DNA of 64,000 bases from CAYUNE01 sp964446115 (GCA_964446115.1 CAYUNE010000044.1:22063-86062); one strand, 5' to 3'; counted from the first letter of the stretch, positions 24,616-32,991 are shown. Translations and numbers: made by a program. The notes: a model not told the origin generated them from the sequence alone.

Positions 24616-25191
24616 TCAACCGGTCTTGAGGAAACTGCCCTCCTGATCAAATTTTTTAAAGGTATACAGCTCGGCCTTGTTGACGACGATGCGGCCGTCC
24701 TCCATCCGGCTGATACCGTATCGGTCCATGGGACGCGGTGCCGGTCCGGCAAAGTTGACGCCGTTGGAGTAATACTTTGACCCGTGGCAGGGACACTTGA
24801 ACTGACGATCCTCGGGAAACCACTTGGGCGTACAGCCGAGATGGGTGCACTTGCCGAAAATGGCGTACAACTTATCCGTCTCCCGGACAATCCAGACCCG
24901 CTGGCTTTCCATGAACTTCTCGCTGATACTCACCACCCCGAATTTATCGGGGGTGCCCCCCGGATAGTCATCCAGGGTGCCGATCTTGAAGGTTGTGGGA
25001 GGCTCAAAGAGAACCCGGGGATAGAAAAAACGCAGCGACCCGGCAATCCCGGCCCCGATGGTCGCGAAAAAGGCACCCCAGCCCATGCGGCGCAGCACCT
25101 TGCGCCTCGTCTCGGATGAAGGGGGGCCGGCACAGGGACATCCCATGGAGGCTTCCAGGCCTTCCATTTCTACCTTGCTGTTTTCACTCAT
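24616..25191 (-). CDS. petA: Rieske iron-sulfur protein
   Basis: 191 aa from ATG 25191. A twin-arginine-like stretch (RRKVLRRMGWGAFFATIGAGIAG) precedes one TM anchor. The 2Fe-2S ligands are Cys115-His117 (KCTHLGC) and Cys133-His136 (CPCHGS). An N-terminal GCPC motif (17-20) is unusual. It would accept electrons from quinol at the b6 complex and pass them to the octaheme cytochrome. First gene of the large-cytochrome unit, with a GAGGTGG ribosome site. Confidence 0.92.
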   Translation of the reverse strand: MSENSKVEMEGLEASMGCPCAGPPSSETRRKVLRRMGWGAFFATIGAGIAGSLRFFYPRVLFEPPTTFKIGTLDDYPGGTPDKFGVVSISEKFMESQRVWIVRETDKLYAIFGKCTHLGCTPKWFPEDRQFKCPCHGSKYYSNGVNFAGPAPRPMDRYGISRMEDGRIVVNKAELYTFKKFDQEGSFLKTG

Positions 25192-25379
25192 AATCCACCT
25201 CAAAAATATATACTTATCCGCAGACGGCCGGATTGAATTTTGAAAATTATCCTATTACACAGGCAACTTAGCATTACGGCCAAGAGAAACAAATACCGTG
25301 TTCACGGTATAAAAAAGCAGGCGGAAAGCTTTTCCGGCACCCGGTGGCATCCGGAACACGGAATAGCGGTGGAACAGAC

Positions 25380-25393
25380 ACGCAATGCGTATA
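25380..25393. promoter_or_regulatory. Operator-like palindrome 1 (ACGCAATGCGTATA)
   Basis: Palindromic ACGCA-A-TGCGT followed by ATA, identical to the copy at 25416-25429, 36 bases away. It lies just upstream of the -35 box of the promoter at 25403-25431. Two identical sites around a promoter suggest binding of a repressor, likely the HTH protein encoded next. Confidence 0.55.
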
Positions 25394-25402
25394 AAAATTT
25401 TC

Positions 25403-25431
25403 TTGACAATTATGAACGCAATGCGTATATA
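25403..25431 (+). promoter_or_regulatory. Strong sigma-70 promoter of the HTH-amphi-Trp gene
   Basis: TTGACA (25403-25408), a 17-base spacer and TATATA (25426-25431). The -10 box overlaps the second palindrome, so binding there would block polymerase. The start codon is about 45 bases downstream. Confidence 0.75.
25416..25429. promoter_or_regulatory. Operator-like palindrome 2 (ACGCAATGCGTATA)
   Basis: Exact copy of palindrome 1, covering the promoter spacer and the first bases of the -10 element. Confidence 0.6.
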
Positions 25432-25475
25432 AAATATCAGAAAATATAAGAGACAGATTATAAAATCAGGTAGAT

Positions 25476-25967
25476 ATGACCCATGACGAGCTCAGGAAAT
25501 CAAGACTGAAACTCGGCCTCTCGATCAAGGAGATGAGCGAGTTGCTCTCCACTCCCTACCGGACCTATCAGGACTGGGAGCACGGCAACAGACGCATTCC
25601 GGGCATCTGTGGAGAGGCGGTTCTCTGTTTCCTGCGCTGCAAGGGTGCGGTGAAAAAACGATTCAGAAAAAAGAAAAAGGGAGGTACGCACATGGGAAGG
25701 GAAAGAGTACTGTTCAAGACCGAGGAGCCGAAATCCACCCGTGATACTGCCGCTTTCCTGCGAGTGCTTGCGGACCGGCTGGAAGAAGGCACTGTTCTGC
25801 TCAAAGGGGGTGGCCGGGAAGTGACCCTGGACATTCCGGCCAACATCACCCTGGAGATCAAGGTGGAAGAGGAAACCAAGAAAACCAAGGTCAAAAAGAC
25901 CCTGGAGATAGAGATCGAGTGGTACCCCGGAGGCGGTGATGCCGATGCCGGAGTTACCATCGGCTAA
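25476..25967 (+). CDS. HTH-amphi-Trp fusion protein, possible internal start
   Basis: 163 aa. Residues about 1-60 form a helix-turn-helix of the XRE kind (LSIKEMSELLSTPYRTYQDWEHGNRRIP), followed by a lysine-rich linker (KKRFRKKKKGG). Residues 73-163 are a complete amphi-Trp domain (RDTAAFLRVLADRLEEGTV, then EVTLDIPANITLEIKVEEE and EIEIEW). Met73 (25692) has its own GGGAGG ribosome site nine bases upstream, so a separate 91-aa amphi-Trp protein is likely made too. The gene sits behind a strong promoter with two palindromic operators, fitting autoregulation. The function of the amphi-Trp domain is unknown. Confidence 0.75.
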   Translation: MTHDELRKSRLKLGLSIKEMSELLSTPYRTYQDWEHGNRRIPGICGEAVLCFLRCKGAVKKRFRKKKKGGTHMGRERVLFKTEEPKSTRDTAAFLRVLADRLEEGTVLLKGGGREVTLDIPANITLEIKVEEETKKTKVKKTLEIEIEWYPGGGDADAGVTIG

Positions 25968-26141
25968 AGGGATCGTAATTGAAATTTCCGTTGATCATGG
26001 CCGGTGACGCTCCGGAAAACCCGATCACCGCATGGGGTTCACCGGCCTCTCTCAACGGCCCATTTGACGTATGGCCGCTAAGGAGAACCCATCTCGGCTA
26101 CCGGGCAAACGGTCAGGCCCGGAAAAACCGGCAATGCCTAC

Positions 26142-26525
26142 TCAATCTTTTAAGGAAATTTCATGGGGTTGCCGGTTTTCATCAACCCATATTCCAATTA
26201 CTTCCACCCCATCGTACTGCTGACGCAGAAACCGCATTGCGCCGCGAATGTGAGTTATCTGCTCATCTTTACCACAGGGATTTCCGGCACACTGAGCATG
26301 ACCGACAACCGCAATACCCACGGAACCATGATTCTTTATGGAAATCTCCAACCTGGCAAGAATTGAGCGCAGGAGCCCATGATCTTTTTGTTTATAAAGA
26401 ATCAGGTTGGGACCGGGTTCGGTAATGGAATCCACATAATCGACATCGAACCGTTGTTGCAGAAATCTGATCACCGGTAATTGAACCCGTCCATCCATGC
26501 AATTGACAACCGTGCAAAAACGCAT
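26142..26525 (-). CDS. Mini beta-carbonic anhydrase-like protein
   Basis: 127 aa, about two thirds of the usual length. Beta-class features are present: Cys9-x-Asp11-x-Arg13 (CMDGR), then His76-x2-Cys79 (GHAQCAGNP), the zinc ligands and Asp/Arg dyad of the family. The middle domain that normally forms the active-site wall is shortened. The start has an AAGGTGAT ribosome site. It may hydrate CO2 or may be a zinc-binding relative without that activity. It is not cotranscribed with a clear pathway gene. Confidence 0.65.
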   Translation of the reverse strand: MRFCTVVNCMDGRVQLPVIRFLQQRFDVDYVDSITEPGPNLILYKQKDHGLLRSILARLEISIKNHGSVGIAVVGHAQCAGNPCGKDEQITHIRGAMRFLRQQYDGVEVIGIWVDENRQPHEISLKD

Positions 26526-26541
26526 ATCACCTTACTCCTGA

Positions 26542-26704
26542 CTTGTAACCGATCTCAGGCTATGTAACCCCGCGCTACATCATGCTTCCAACCTGTCATT
26601 GGTCACAGGTACCGCAGATTTGCTCAGATCACTCCCGGCCGCTCTATTCCCACGATGTGGCCGGGAGTGATTGAAGTGAAGATGCGGGGCCTGTGACCAA
26701 TGAC
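26542..26704 (+). repeat. Intergenic repeat copy C (full length, nested hairpins)
   Basis: The core reads TTGTAACCGATCTCAGG, TATGTAACCCCGCGCTACAT and CTTCCAACCTG. It is followed by a 15-bp perfect stem (GTCATTGGTCACAGG at 26595-26609 with its complement at 26690-26704). Inside the stem are conserved GCAGATTT and AAGTGAAGATGCGG segments and a second perfect 13-bp stem (26628-26640 with 26659-26671). It lies between the carbonic anhydrase gene and the response regulator. Confidence 0.75.
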
Positions 26705-26775
26705 CCTGACGACGATAATCCGGCCCGGGCCTGAGACCAGCGGCACTGACGATCCAAAAGGGCGAATTACCTCTC

Positions 26776-27507
26776 CTATTCATCAAGGGGACGCACCACT
26801 GTAGATCGGCACTTTTCCAGTATCTTCTCCTCCTCTTCGATATATTTTTCCAGCTCATCCGGAAGCAGATACTTGGTATTAAGCATAAAATTGGATTTGT
26901 ACAGGTGACAGAGGCCAGGCTTGTCCTCGGAACGATCAAGAAACTGGGACAGTTCTTGCCTTTTACCGATCAAATCGTATGAAATCTTGTTTTGCACCCT
27001 TTCGTCGACAACGACCTCGCATCCTGTTCCACGGATACATAATTTTGTCAGCCCTTTTTCCCGTAACTTTTTCAACTCCTGCAAATGTTCAGAGTCCATC
27101 GGCTTCACCTTTTGTGTAATAATCTGGTTTTGATGTTTGTATATCACAAACGATTTTACTGTGAATTCATAAATTTTTGATAATAATAAATCAGGGGAAT
27201 ATGGTTTTTCCAAAAAGTAATCCATGCCGCACTCGAGACAACACTCGCGGTAGGCACTGTTACCGGAAAGAGCTATAATAGGTGTATACTTTAGGTTTCT
27301 CCTGATAATTTTTGTCGCCTCAATACCGTTCATGAGAGGCATGTCGATATCCATCAGACAGAGATCATAGCTGTCCCCGTGATCTTTGACCTTATTCACG
27401 GCTTCCAGGCCATTGGCGACAAGATCAAATTGAAATCCCCATAGTTCCATGAACTCGCCGGCCACCATTTGCAGCATTTGATCATCTTCAGCGATTAAAA
27501 CTTTCAT
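26776..27507 (-). CDS. Response regulator with an unrecognised C-terminal region
   Basis: 243 aa from ATG 27507. The receiver domain spans about 1-125 with an acidic pair (AEDD), a phospho-acceptor Asp in CLMDIDMPLMNG and a Lys in FLEKPYS. About 115 residues follow that match no output domain known to me, with two charged helices (LPDELEKYIEEEEKILEK) and GTGCEVVVDE. There is no DNA-binding, GGDEF or PilZ motif. It is 25 bases downstream of the GH114-like gene, so they are cotranscribed. AT-rich compared with its neighbours. Confidence 0.75.
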   Translation of the reverse strand: MKVLIAEDDQMLQMVAGEFMELWGFQFDLVANGLEAVNKVKDHGDSYDLCLMDIDMPLMNGIEATKIIRRNLKYTPIIALSGNSAYRECCLECGMDYFLEKPYSPDLLLSKIYEFTVKSFVIYKHQNQIITQKVKPMDSEHLQELKKLREKGLTKLCIRGTGCEVVVDERVQNKISYDLIGKRQELSQFLDRSEDKPGLCHLYKSNFMLNTKYLLPDELEKYIEEEEKILEKCRSTVVRPLDE

Positions 27508-27532
27508 AATCGATTCTGAAAAACTCAAATGA

Positions 27533-28477
27533 TCATCGATTGTCCTTCCGGCTTACATTACCGGAAAAGGTAGAAAGTTCCTCCCCGCTAACGGCTGGAG
27601 CATTGTCATTATCCAGCAACATCGAAAATACTGGTATTACACTTCTATAACGCGGGGTAACAACATTCTTTTTATATTTCAAACAGTCGGTAAGCACAGG
27701 GGCAAATAAGTTATTGTTTTTTTTCAGCCAGGAAAAGTTCCTTGCATTTGCGTCAGGACAGAATTCATCAGGATTTCCTTTATATTCCACACCGAAAACC
27801 GCCTTTCCGGCACTGATGAAAGGTTCCAGAAGGTCGCACTCCCTAAACTGGAAACATTGTTCATTCAGCGCCCAATCAAAGTCATTAACAAGCTGCTTTA
27901 CCTGGGCAAGATCATTTTTTAGACCTATGGAAAGATTTTTCTGATGGGCCGCCTGCGCAAGCCATCGATTGTAATCAAGTTGATCCTGAAATGTCAGCGG
28001 TAACCCGGAATCATTAACGTAGCCGTCGATATTGTCAGGCTCCACGCCGTCACAATGTTTTTTTACAGCTAAATCCAGTCTTTTTGCCATAATATCTTTT
28101 ACGGTATCTTTTCTGATATCCAACCATCTCTCGCCTTCCCAATTATCAAGGGGATTACCAAGTATATCTTTTGGGAAAGTTCCTGCGTCACTGCGCCACT
28201 CTTCATAGCTGCCGGCACTAAAGTAGCAAATCACCTTTTTTCCCGCATTATGCAATGCATCAATTGTGGATTCCGGTGTATCGAATAAATCAATGTCATA
28301 CATATCGACATCAAATGAAACATCGACATCGAGAATATCATTATTTATAGGATCATCCAATTGCCACTGCCAGGACGTGCCGGGTAAGGGCTGCCATGGT
28401 TCCGAATATACCGGAGATGTAAAAAAAATGAAAAAAATGACAGATAGATATAACACTATATTTATGTAACAGGTCAT
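27533..28477 (-). CDS. Secreted glycoside hydrolase family 114-like protein
   Basis: 314 aa with a signal peptide (1-25). The barrel segments include WQWQLDDP near the start, KKVICYFSAGSYEEWRSD (beta strand with Cys and a Trp), CDGVEPDNIDGY (catalytic-type Asp/Glu pair) and LSIGLKND, all typical of GH114 (TM1410-like), which cleaves alpha-1,4-galactosaminoglycan such as Pel polysaccharide. The family assignment comes from recall of these motifs. It is coupled to the response regulator downstream. Low GC content compared with flanking genes suggests transfer. Confidence 0.75.
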   Translation of the reverse strand: MTCYINIVLYLSVIFFIFFTSPVYSEPWQPLPGTSWQWQLDDPINNDILDVDVSFDVDMYDIDLFDTPESTIDALHNAGKKVICYFSAGSYEEWRSDAGTFPKDILGNPLDNWEGERWLDIRKDTVKDIMAKRLDLAVKKHCDGVEPDNIDGYVNDSGLPLTFQDQLDYNRWLAQAAHQKNLSIGLKNDLAQVKQLVNDFDWALNEQCFQFRECDLLEPFISAGKAVFGVEYKGNPDEFCPDANARNFSWLKKNNNLFAPVLTDCLKYKKNVVTPRYRSVIPVFSMLLDNDNAPAVSGEELSTFSGNVSRKDNR

Positions 28478-28872
28478 GAGTCGATTTATTACAAATTATG
28501 TAAGGAAGATATCATTTATTGATATTCTTCAAATGATTTAACAACTACTTTCTTGTAAGTACCATCCTTTTCTTTCATGAAATCGCCGACGCAAAATTTT
28601 GTTCAGGCTATCTTGAATCTGCATTGTGTAAAAAAAAATGTCAATAATTCTTTTACCAATGAGCAGTGACCCCATATTCAGGGCATCAAGACAGGCCTAC
28701 CGGTTACCCGGCAGGCCTCTGGTCGATCCCGGCGTGCAGGGTCACGCTTCCGCTGGTTTGTCTAGCCGTCGTCAAAAGCTCTCCCGGAGACAAATGAGAT
28801 TCAAGGATTCCTCAATCTACGGAAAAAATGGTGTCTGGTCGTCCGTTGCCCTTTCATGTTTCTTATTTCATG
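28478..28872. other. Non-coding interval with several inverted repeats
   Basis: No convincing gene. Three inverted repeats occur in series: AGGCCTaCCGG with CCGGcAGGCCT (28693-28718), GCGTG with CACGC (28732-28747), and TTTGTCT with AGACAAA (28757-28794). The 110-codon open frame starting at 28638 has no ribosome site or domain. The inverted repeats could be a small RNA or a leader of the GH114 or resB unit. Confidence 0.4.
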
Positions 28873-28900
28873 TTGATTATATTCACGTTCCTTGTATAAT
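28873..28900 (+). promoter_or_regulatory. Candidate sigma-70 promoter of resB-ccsA
   Basis: TTGATT (28873-28878), 16-base spacer, perfect TATAAT (28895-28900). The first downstream gene on this strand is resB at 29139, which implies a leader of about 230 bases (28908-29138). I see no known riboswitch in that leader. Confidence 0.5.
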
Positions 28901-29138
28901 TTCTGCCTCACTGTCGGAAACGGTCAAAGCCCGCGGCCGTCGTTTTTCAATGCGGCAATTTACCGATTGACGGAAATACCCCATCGTGGTAGCAAATCTG
29001 TGTATCGGTCCTGTGTGGCAATGAAATCCCGGAAAGGATGCGACTCTCCTGCCGGATGCAGCTCCATTACCAAGAAATCACCTACCCGCTGAGGAAACAG
29101 TCTCAATTCCTACTCCTACCTTCAAAAAGATAAGTACG

Positions 29139-30464
29139 ATGAGTACAAAGAAAAAAAATCCTGTCTGGGCCTTTTTCTCCTCCGTCAAACTGGCCCTGTT
29201 TCTGCTTTTCATCCTTGCCGCCACCTCCATCATCGGTACCGTGGTTCCCCAGAATTCCCCTGCAGAGGAATATGTACAGCTTTACGGCAAGAACATGGCC
29301 CGTTTCATGGAGGTTACCGGTATTGTCGACATGTATCACTGCCCCTGGTTTTTGGGATTGCTGGGGCTTTTCTGCCTGAACCTGATCGTTTGCAGTTTCG
29401 ACCGCATTCCCGGCGTCTGGCGGTTGGTGACCATGGACAACCTGGCGGTCAAGGATGCCAAAATCCGCCGTATGCGTCTGCACCGGCTACTTGGCATGCC
29501 GGGCGGACTTTCGGAAGCGGCGGAAGAGACCGCCGCCCTGTTGGCGGACAAGGGCTGGAAAACCGAAAGCAGGAAAACGGATAATCAGATCCTGCTCTTT
29601 GCCCAAAAAGGCGGCTGGACACGCTTTGGCGTCTATATTGTTCACACCAGTATTTTGCTGATTATTATCGGGGCGCTCATCGGCTCCACTTTCGGCTTCA
29701 AGGGCAGCGTCATGATTCCGGAGACCAAGGAATCGGATGCGATCTACTCTTTCAAGACCGGGGATAAAATCCCCCTGGGTTTCACGGTGCGTTGCGATAA
29801 ATTCGCCATCGAATATTACAGCAACGGTATGCCCAAGGAGTATCGTTCCGACCTGACGGTACTGGAGGATGGCAAGGAGGTGCTCCATAAATCCATCGAG
29901 GTCAATGATCCGCTAACCTACCGCGGTATCACCTTCTATCAGTCCAGCTATCAACCCTATCAGGATTTTGTGCTCAGGGTGGTAAACAAGAAAAGCGGAG
30001 CCAAGGATGCCAGAATTACCTCACCGGGAAAACAGATCGTCTGGAAGGAGGGCGGCGCTTCTTTTGGGATCATCAACATGGAGATGCTGGGAGAATCGGT
30101 CAGACGGGTCAAGGTCTGGTTCACCGACAACCAGGGAGATCCCGCCAGTTTCTGGGTGGAGGCGGACCGGGAGGCAATCATCAAAATGCCCAGTGCCGAC
30201 TTTTCCTTCACTGCCAAGCAGCTCTATTCCACCGGCTTGCAGGTGACTCGCGATCCCGGGGTCTGGATTGTTTACGCCGGCTGTGCTACAATGCTTCTCG
30301 GCCTGGTGGTAGCGTTTTTCATGTCCCACCGCAGGCTCTGGGCCCTGGTGGAACGCAAGGAGGACAAAACCGTCGTCCTCCTTGCCGGCAGCGCCAACAA
30401 GAACAAGCTGGGTTTTGAAAAGATCTTCACGGACCTGGCCGACGACCTCAAGAAACGAACCTGA
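29139..30464 (+). CDS. resB: Cytochrome c biogenesis protein ResB (Ccs1)
   Basis: 441 aa. The start helix reads WAFFSSVKLALFLLFILAATSIIGTVVPQ, then PWFLGLLGLFCLNLIVCSFDRIPGVW, a third helix near 165-185 (FGVYIVHTSILLIIIGALIGS), a large periplasmic domain and a last TM near 375-395 (CATMLLGLVVAFFMSHRRLWA). This is the ResB/Ccs1 fold of system II cytochrome c maturation, which delivers haem with CcsA to apocytochromes in the periplasm. It can serve the many c-type cytochromes of this window. Confidence 0.92.
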   Translation: MSTKKKNPVWAFFSSVKLALFLLFILAATSIIGTVVPQNSPAEEYVQLYGKNMARFMEVTGIVDMYHCPWFLGLLGLFCLNLIVCSFDRIPGVWRLVTMDNLAVKDAKIRRMRLHRLLGMPGGLSEAAEETAALLADKGWKTESRKTDNQILLFAQKGGWTRFGVYIVHTSILLIIIGALIGSTFGFKGSVMIPETKESDAIYSFKTGDKIPLGFTVRCDKFAIEYYSNGMPKEYRSDLTVLEDGKEVLHKSIEVNDPLTYRGITFYQSSYQPYQDFVLRVVNKKSGAKDARITSPGKQIVWKEGGASFGIINMEMLGESVRRVKVWFTDNQGDPASFWVEADREAIIKMPSADFSFTAKQLYSTGLQVTRDPGVWIVYAGCATMLLGLVVAFFMSHRRLWALVERKEDKTVVLLAGSANKNKLGFEKIFTDLADDLKKRT

Positions 30465-30494
30465 TCACAAGCCCGCGACAACCACTCAACCGAA

Positions 30495-31358
30495 ATGGAA
30501 CTCACCATGGACAGCTCGCAACTTCTTGGAATAACGACATTGATATACCTGGCTTCCACCATGTTGTACATGGCCCTGCTCATCTTCAAAAACAAGAAAA
30601 TCGGCAAAGTGGCCATTATCGTCACGGTTGCCGGATTTCTTATTCAAACGGCGGGAATCGGCCTGCGCTGGTATGAATCATACCAACTGGGCGTTGGCCA
30701 TGCCCCATTGACCAACATGTATGAGTCCCTGGTTTTCTTTGCCTGGGCCACCATCTTGCTTTACATTTTCATGGAGTACAAGTTCAAGACCCAGGTGATC
30801 GGCGCCTTCGCCACACCCTTTGCCTTTGTGGCCATGGCCTACGGTTCGCTCTCCGCCAAGATCAGCCAGGATATCAAGCCGCTGATCCCCGCCCTGCAGT
30901 CAAACTGGCTGATCGCCCATGTCATCACCTGTTTCATCGGCTACGGCGCCTTTGCCATCGCCGGCGGCCTGGGGATGATGTACCTGCTGAAAAAATCAGC
31001 CATCCGCAAAAATCTCTCCGATAAAACCCTCACCGGTTCCCTGCCCGCCCTCAAGGTAATCGACGACGTCACCCACAAGACCATTGTCTTCGGCTTTCTC
31101 TGGCTCACCGCCGGGATCATCACCGGTGCCGTCTGGGCCAATGAGGCCTGGGGAACTTACTGGAGCTGGGATCCCAAGGAGACCTGGTCACTCATCACCT
31201 GGTTCGTTTACGCCTCCACCCTGCATGCCCGTTTCACCCGCGGCTGGCAGGGCAGTCGCATTGCCTGGCTGGCGATCCTGGGCTTTATCGCCGTCTTTTT
31301 TACCTACTTCGGCGTCAACTTCTGGCTCTCCGGCCTGCACAGCTACGGCTCCAGCTAG
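30495..31358 (+). CDS. ccsA: Cytochrome c biogenesis protein CcsA/ResC
   Basis: 287 aa; an ATG at 30507 (12 bases in) is also possible. About eight TM segments. The tryptophan-rich haem-handling motif WGTYWSWDPKETWSLITW is near 217-234. It is 30 bases after resB, in one operon. Partner of ResB in system II haem ligation; the pair acts as a haem exporter and synthetase for CXXCH motifs. Whether system II also matures the CX4CH sites here is not known. Confidence 0.92.
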   Translation: MELTMDSSQLLGITTLIYLASTMLYMALLIFKNKKIGKVAIIVTVAGFLIQTAGIGLRWYESYQLGVGHAPLTNMYESLVFFAWATILLYIFMEYKFKTQVIGAFATPFAFVAMAYGSLSAKISQDIKPLIPALQSNWLIAHVITCFIGYGAFAIAGGLGMMYLLKKSAIRKNLSDKTLTGSLPALKVIDDVTHKTIVFGFLWLTAGIITGAVWANEAWGTYWSWDPKETWSLITWFVYASTLHARFTRGWQGSRIAWLAILGFIAVFFTYFGVNFWLSGLHSYGSS

Positions 31359-31401
31359 AGTTTTACCGACCGGAATTCCGGTATATCACCTACCGACGCC
31401 G

Positions 31402-31510
31402 CTGTAAGCGGTCAGAGGATATATAACTCCGCGGTATCTCATCCTTCCAAACCGTACTTGGTCACAGGTGCTGCAGATTTAAGTGAAGATGCGGTGGTTG
31501 TGACAAGTAC
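31402..31510 (+). repeat. Intergenic repeat copy D (hairpin without inner stem)
   Basis: The core reads CTGTAAGCGGTCAGAGGAT, ATAACTCCGCGGTATCTCAT and CCTTCCAAACCGT. The stem pairs GTACTTGGTCACA (31454-31466) with TGTGACAAGTAC (31499-31510), with one bulged base. The stem bases differ from copy C but still pair. The conserved GCAGATTT and AAGTGAAGATGCGG segments are retained. It lies between ccsA and glmM. Confidence 0.7.
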
Positions 31511-31555
31511 ACGCCGCTTCCTGCGGCTATGACCCTGCTCCGCTTTGAAAAAGAA

Positions 31556-31584
31556 TTGAAAAAAGCTCGTGCAAGTGGGACAAT
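31556..31584 (+). promoter_or_regulatory. Candidate sigma-70 promoter of glmM
   Basis: TTGAAA (31556-31561), 17-base spacer, GACAAT (31579-31584). It lies 55 bases before the glmM ATG. Confidence 0.5.
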
Positions 31585-31638
31585 GAAAGTAAAATTCATC
31601 TTATCCACCTGAAAACACTCATGAGCAGAGGAGCAGAT

Positions 31639-32991
31639 ATGCGCAAACTCTTTGGTACGGACGGTGTCCGCGGTGTGGCCAATACCTATCCCATGACCAC
31701 GGAAATAGCCATGCAGCTTGGAAGGGCCATCGCCTTCCTGGTCAAGGACCGCGTCAAGGGACATCATATCGTTATCGGCAAGGACACCCGGCAGTCCGGC
31801 TACATGCTCGAGAACGCCCTGGCCGCCGGCATCAACTCCATGGGCGTCGACGTGCAGCTGCTCGGCCCCCTGCCGACGCCGGGAATCGCCTTTATCACCA
31901 CCTCCATGCGCGCCGATGCCGGCGTGGTGATTTCCGCCTCCCATAACCCCTTTCAGGACAACGGTATCAAAATTTTCTCCAGCGACGGCTTCAAGCTGCC
32001 GGATGAAAGGGAAGCCGATATCGAAGATCTCATCTTCTCCCAGAAGATGGCGGCCCTGCGACCGGTGGCCGACGAGGTGGGCATGGCCTCCCGCATCGAC
32101 GACGCCAAGGGCCGCTATATCGTCTTTCTGAAAAATACCTTCCCGAAACAGTACACCCTGGATGACTTTCATATCGTTCTGGACTGCGCCTACGGCGCCA
32201 CTTACGGGGTGGCACCGTACGTCTTCTCGGAACTCGGCGCCCGGGTAACCACCATCGGCGTGCATCCGGACGGCAAAAACATCAACCACAACTGCGGCGC
32301 CCTGCACCCTGAAGTCATGGCCGAAAAAGTGCGGCAGCTGGGAGCCGACATCGGCCTGGCCCTGGACGGCGACGGCGACCGTCTCATTGTCGCCGATGAA
32401 AAGGGTTGCATCGTCGACGGCGACCATATCATGGCCATCTGCGCCAACGACATGATCAAGCAGCGTAAACTGCGTAAAAAAACCCTGGCCACCACGGTCA
32501 TGTCCAACATGGGGCTTGAAGTGGCCATGGAAAAAATGGGGGGACGCCTGGTCCGTACCCAGGTGGGAGACCGCTATGTTGTCGAGGAAATGCGCAGGGA
32601 GGGTTACAGTTTCGGCGGCGAACAGTCGGGCCACCTCATCTTTCTGGAGCACAACACCACCGGAGACGGCATCCTTGCCGGATTGCAACTCCTAAGCGTC
32701 ATGATCAAGAAGAACAAGCCTCTCTCCGAACTGGCCGGCATCATGGAAACCTTTCCCCAGGTTCTCAAAAATGTCCGCACCTCCCGCAAAATGGAGGTGG
32801 AACATGTGCCCGACCTGCCCGAGGCCATCATTGCCCGCGAAAAGGAGTTCAAGGGCAGAGGCCGCATCCTCGTCCGTCCCTCCGGCACCGAACCGGTCAT
32901 CCGGGTCATGGTGGAGGGAGACGACGAAACGGAAATCAACTCCATTGCCGACGAACTCTGCGAAATCATCCGCCGGGCCGACCGTATTTAA
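31639..32991 (+). CDS. glmM: Phosphoglucosamine mutase GlmM
   Basis: 450 aa from ATG 31639 with a GAGGAG ribosome site; an ATG six codons upstream lacks support. Active-site serine loop VVISASHNPFQDNGIKIF (Ser101), magnesium loop ALDGDGDR, sugar-binding GEQSGHLIF and phosphate-binding RPSGTEPVIRVM are present. It converts glucosamine-6-phosphate to glucosamine-1-phosphate for peptidoglycan and lipopolysaccharide synthesis in the cytoplasm. First gene of a plus-strand housekeeping run. Confidence 0.95.
   Translation: MRKLFGTDGVRGVANTYPMTTEIAMQLGRAIAFLVKDRVKGHHIVIGKDTRQSGYMLENALAAGINSMGVDVQLLGPLPTPGIAFITTSMRADAGVVISASHNPFQDNGIKIFSSDGFKLPDEREADIEDLIFSQKMAALRPVADEVGMASRIDDAKGRYIVFLKNTFPKQYTLDDFHIVLDCAYGATYGVAPYVFSELGARVTTIGVHPDGKNINHNCGALHPEVMAEKVRQLGADIGLALDGDGDRLIVADEKGCIVDGDHIMAICANDMIKQRKLRKKTLATTVMSNMGLEVAMEKMGGRLVRTQVGDRYVVEEMRREGYSFGGEQSGHLIFLEHNTTGDGILAGLQLLSVMIKKNKPLSELAGIMETFPQVLKNVRTSRKMEVEHVPDLPEAIIAREKEFKGRGRILVRPSGTEPVIRVMVEGDDETEINSIADELCEIIRRADRI

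Noticed and set aside
25240..25449. 69-codon plus-strand frame
   Set aside because: It covers the promoter and both operator palindromes, so it is unlikely to be coding.
25979..26425. 148-codon plus-strand frame opposite the carbonic anhydrase-like gene
   Set aside because: The minus-strand gene carries conserved metal-site motifs.
26542..26704. Repeat copy C read as a c-di-GMP riboswitch (minus strand GCGGGGTTAC resembles part of that class)
   Set aside because: The rest of the conserved aptamer is missing, and the same core appears at gene ends as well as leaders.
28638..28970. 110-codon plus-strand frame
   Set aside because: No ribosome site, no domain, and it spans the inverted repeats and a promoter.
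31462..32688. Minus-strand open frame (408 codons) opposite glmM
   Set aside because: GlmM is complete on the plus strand; this is a mirror frame.
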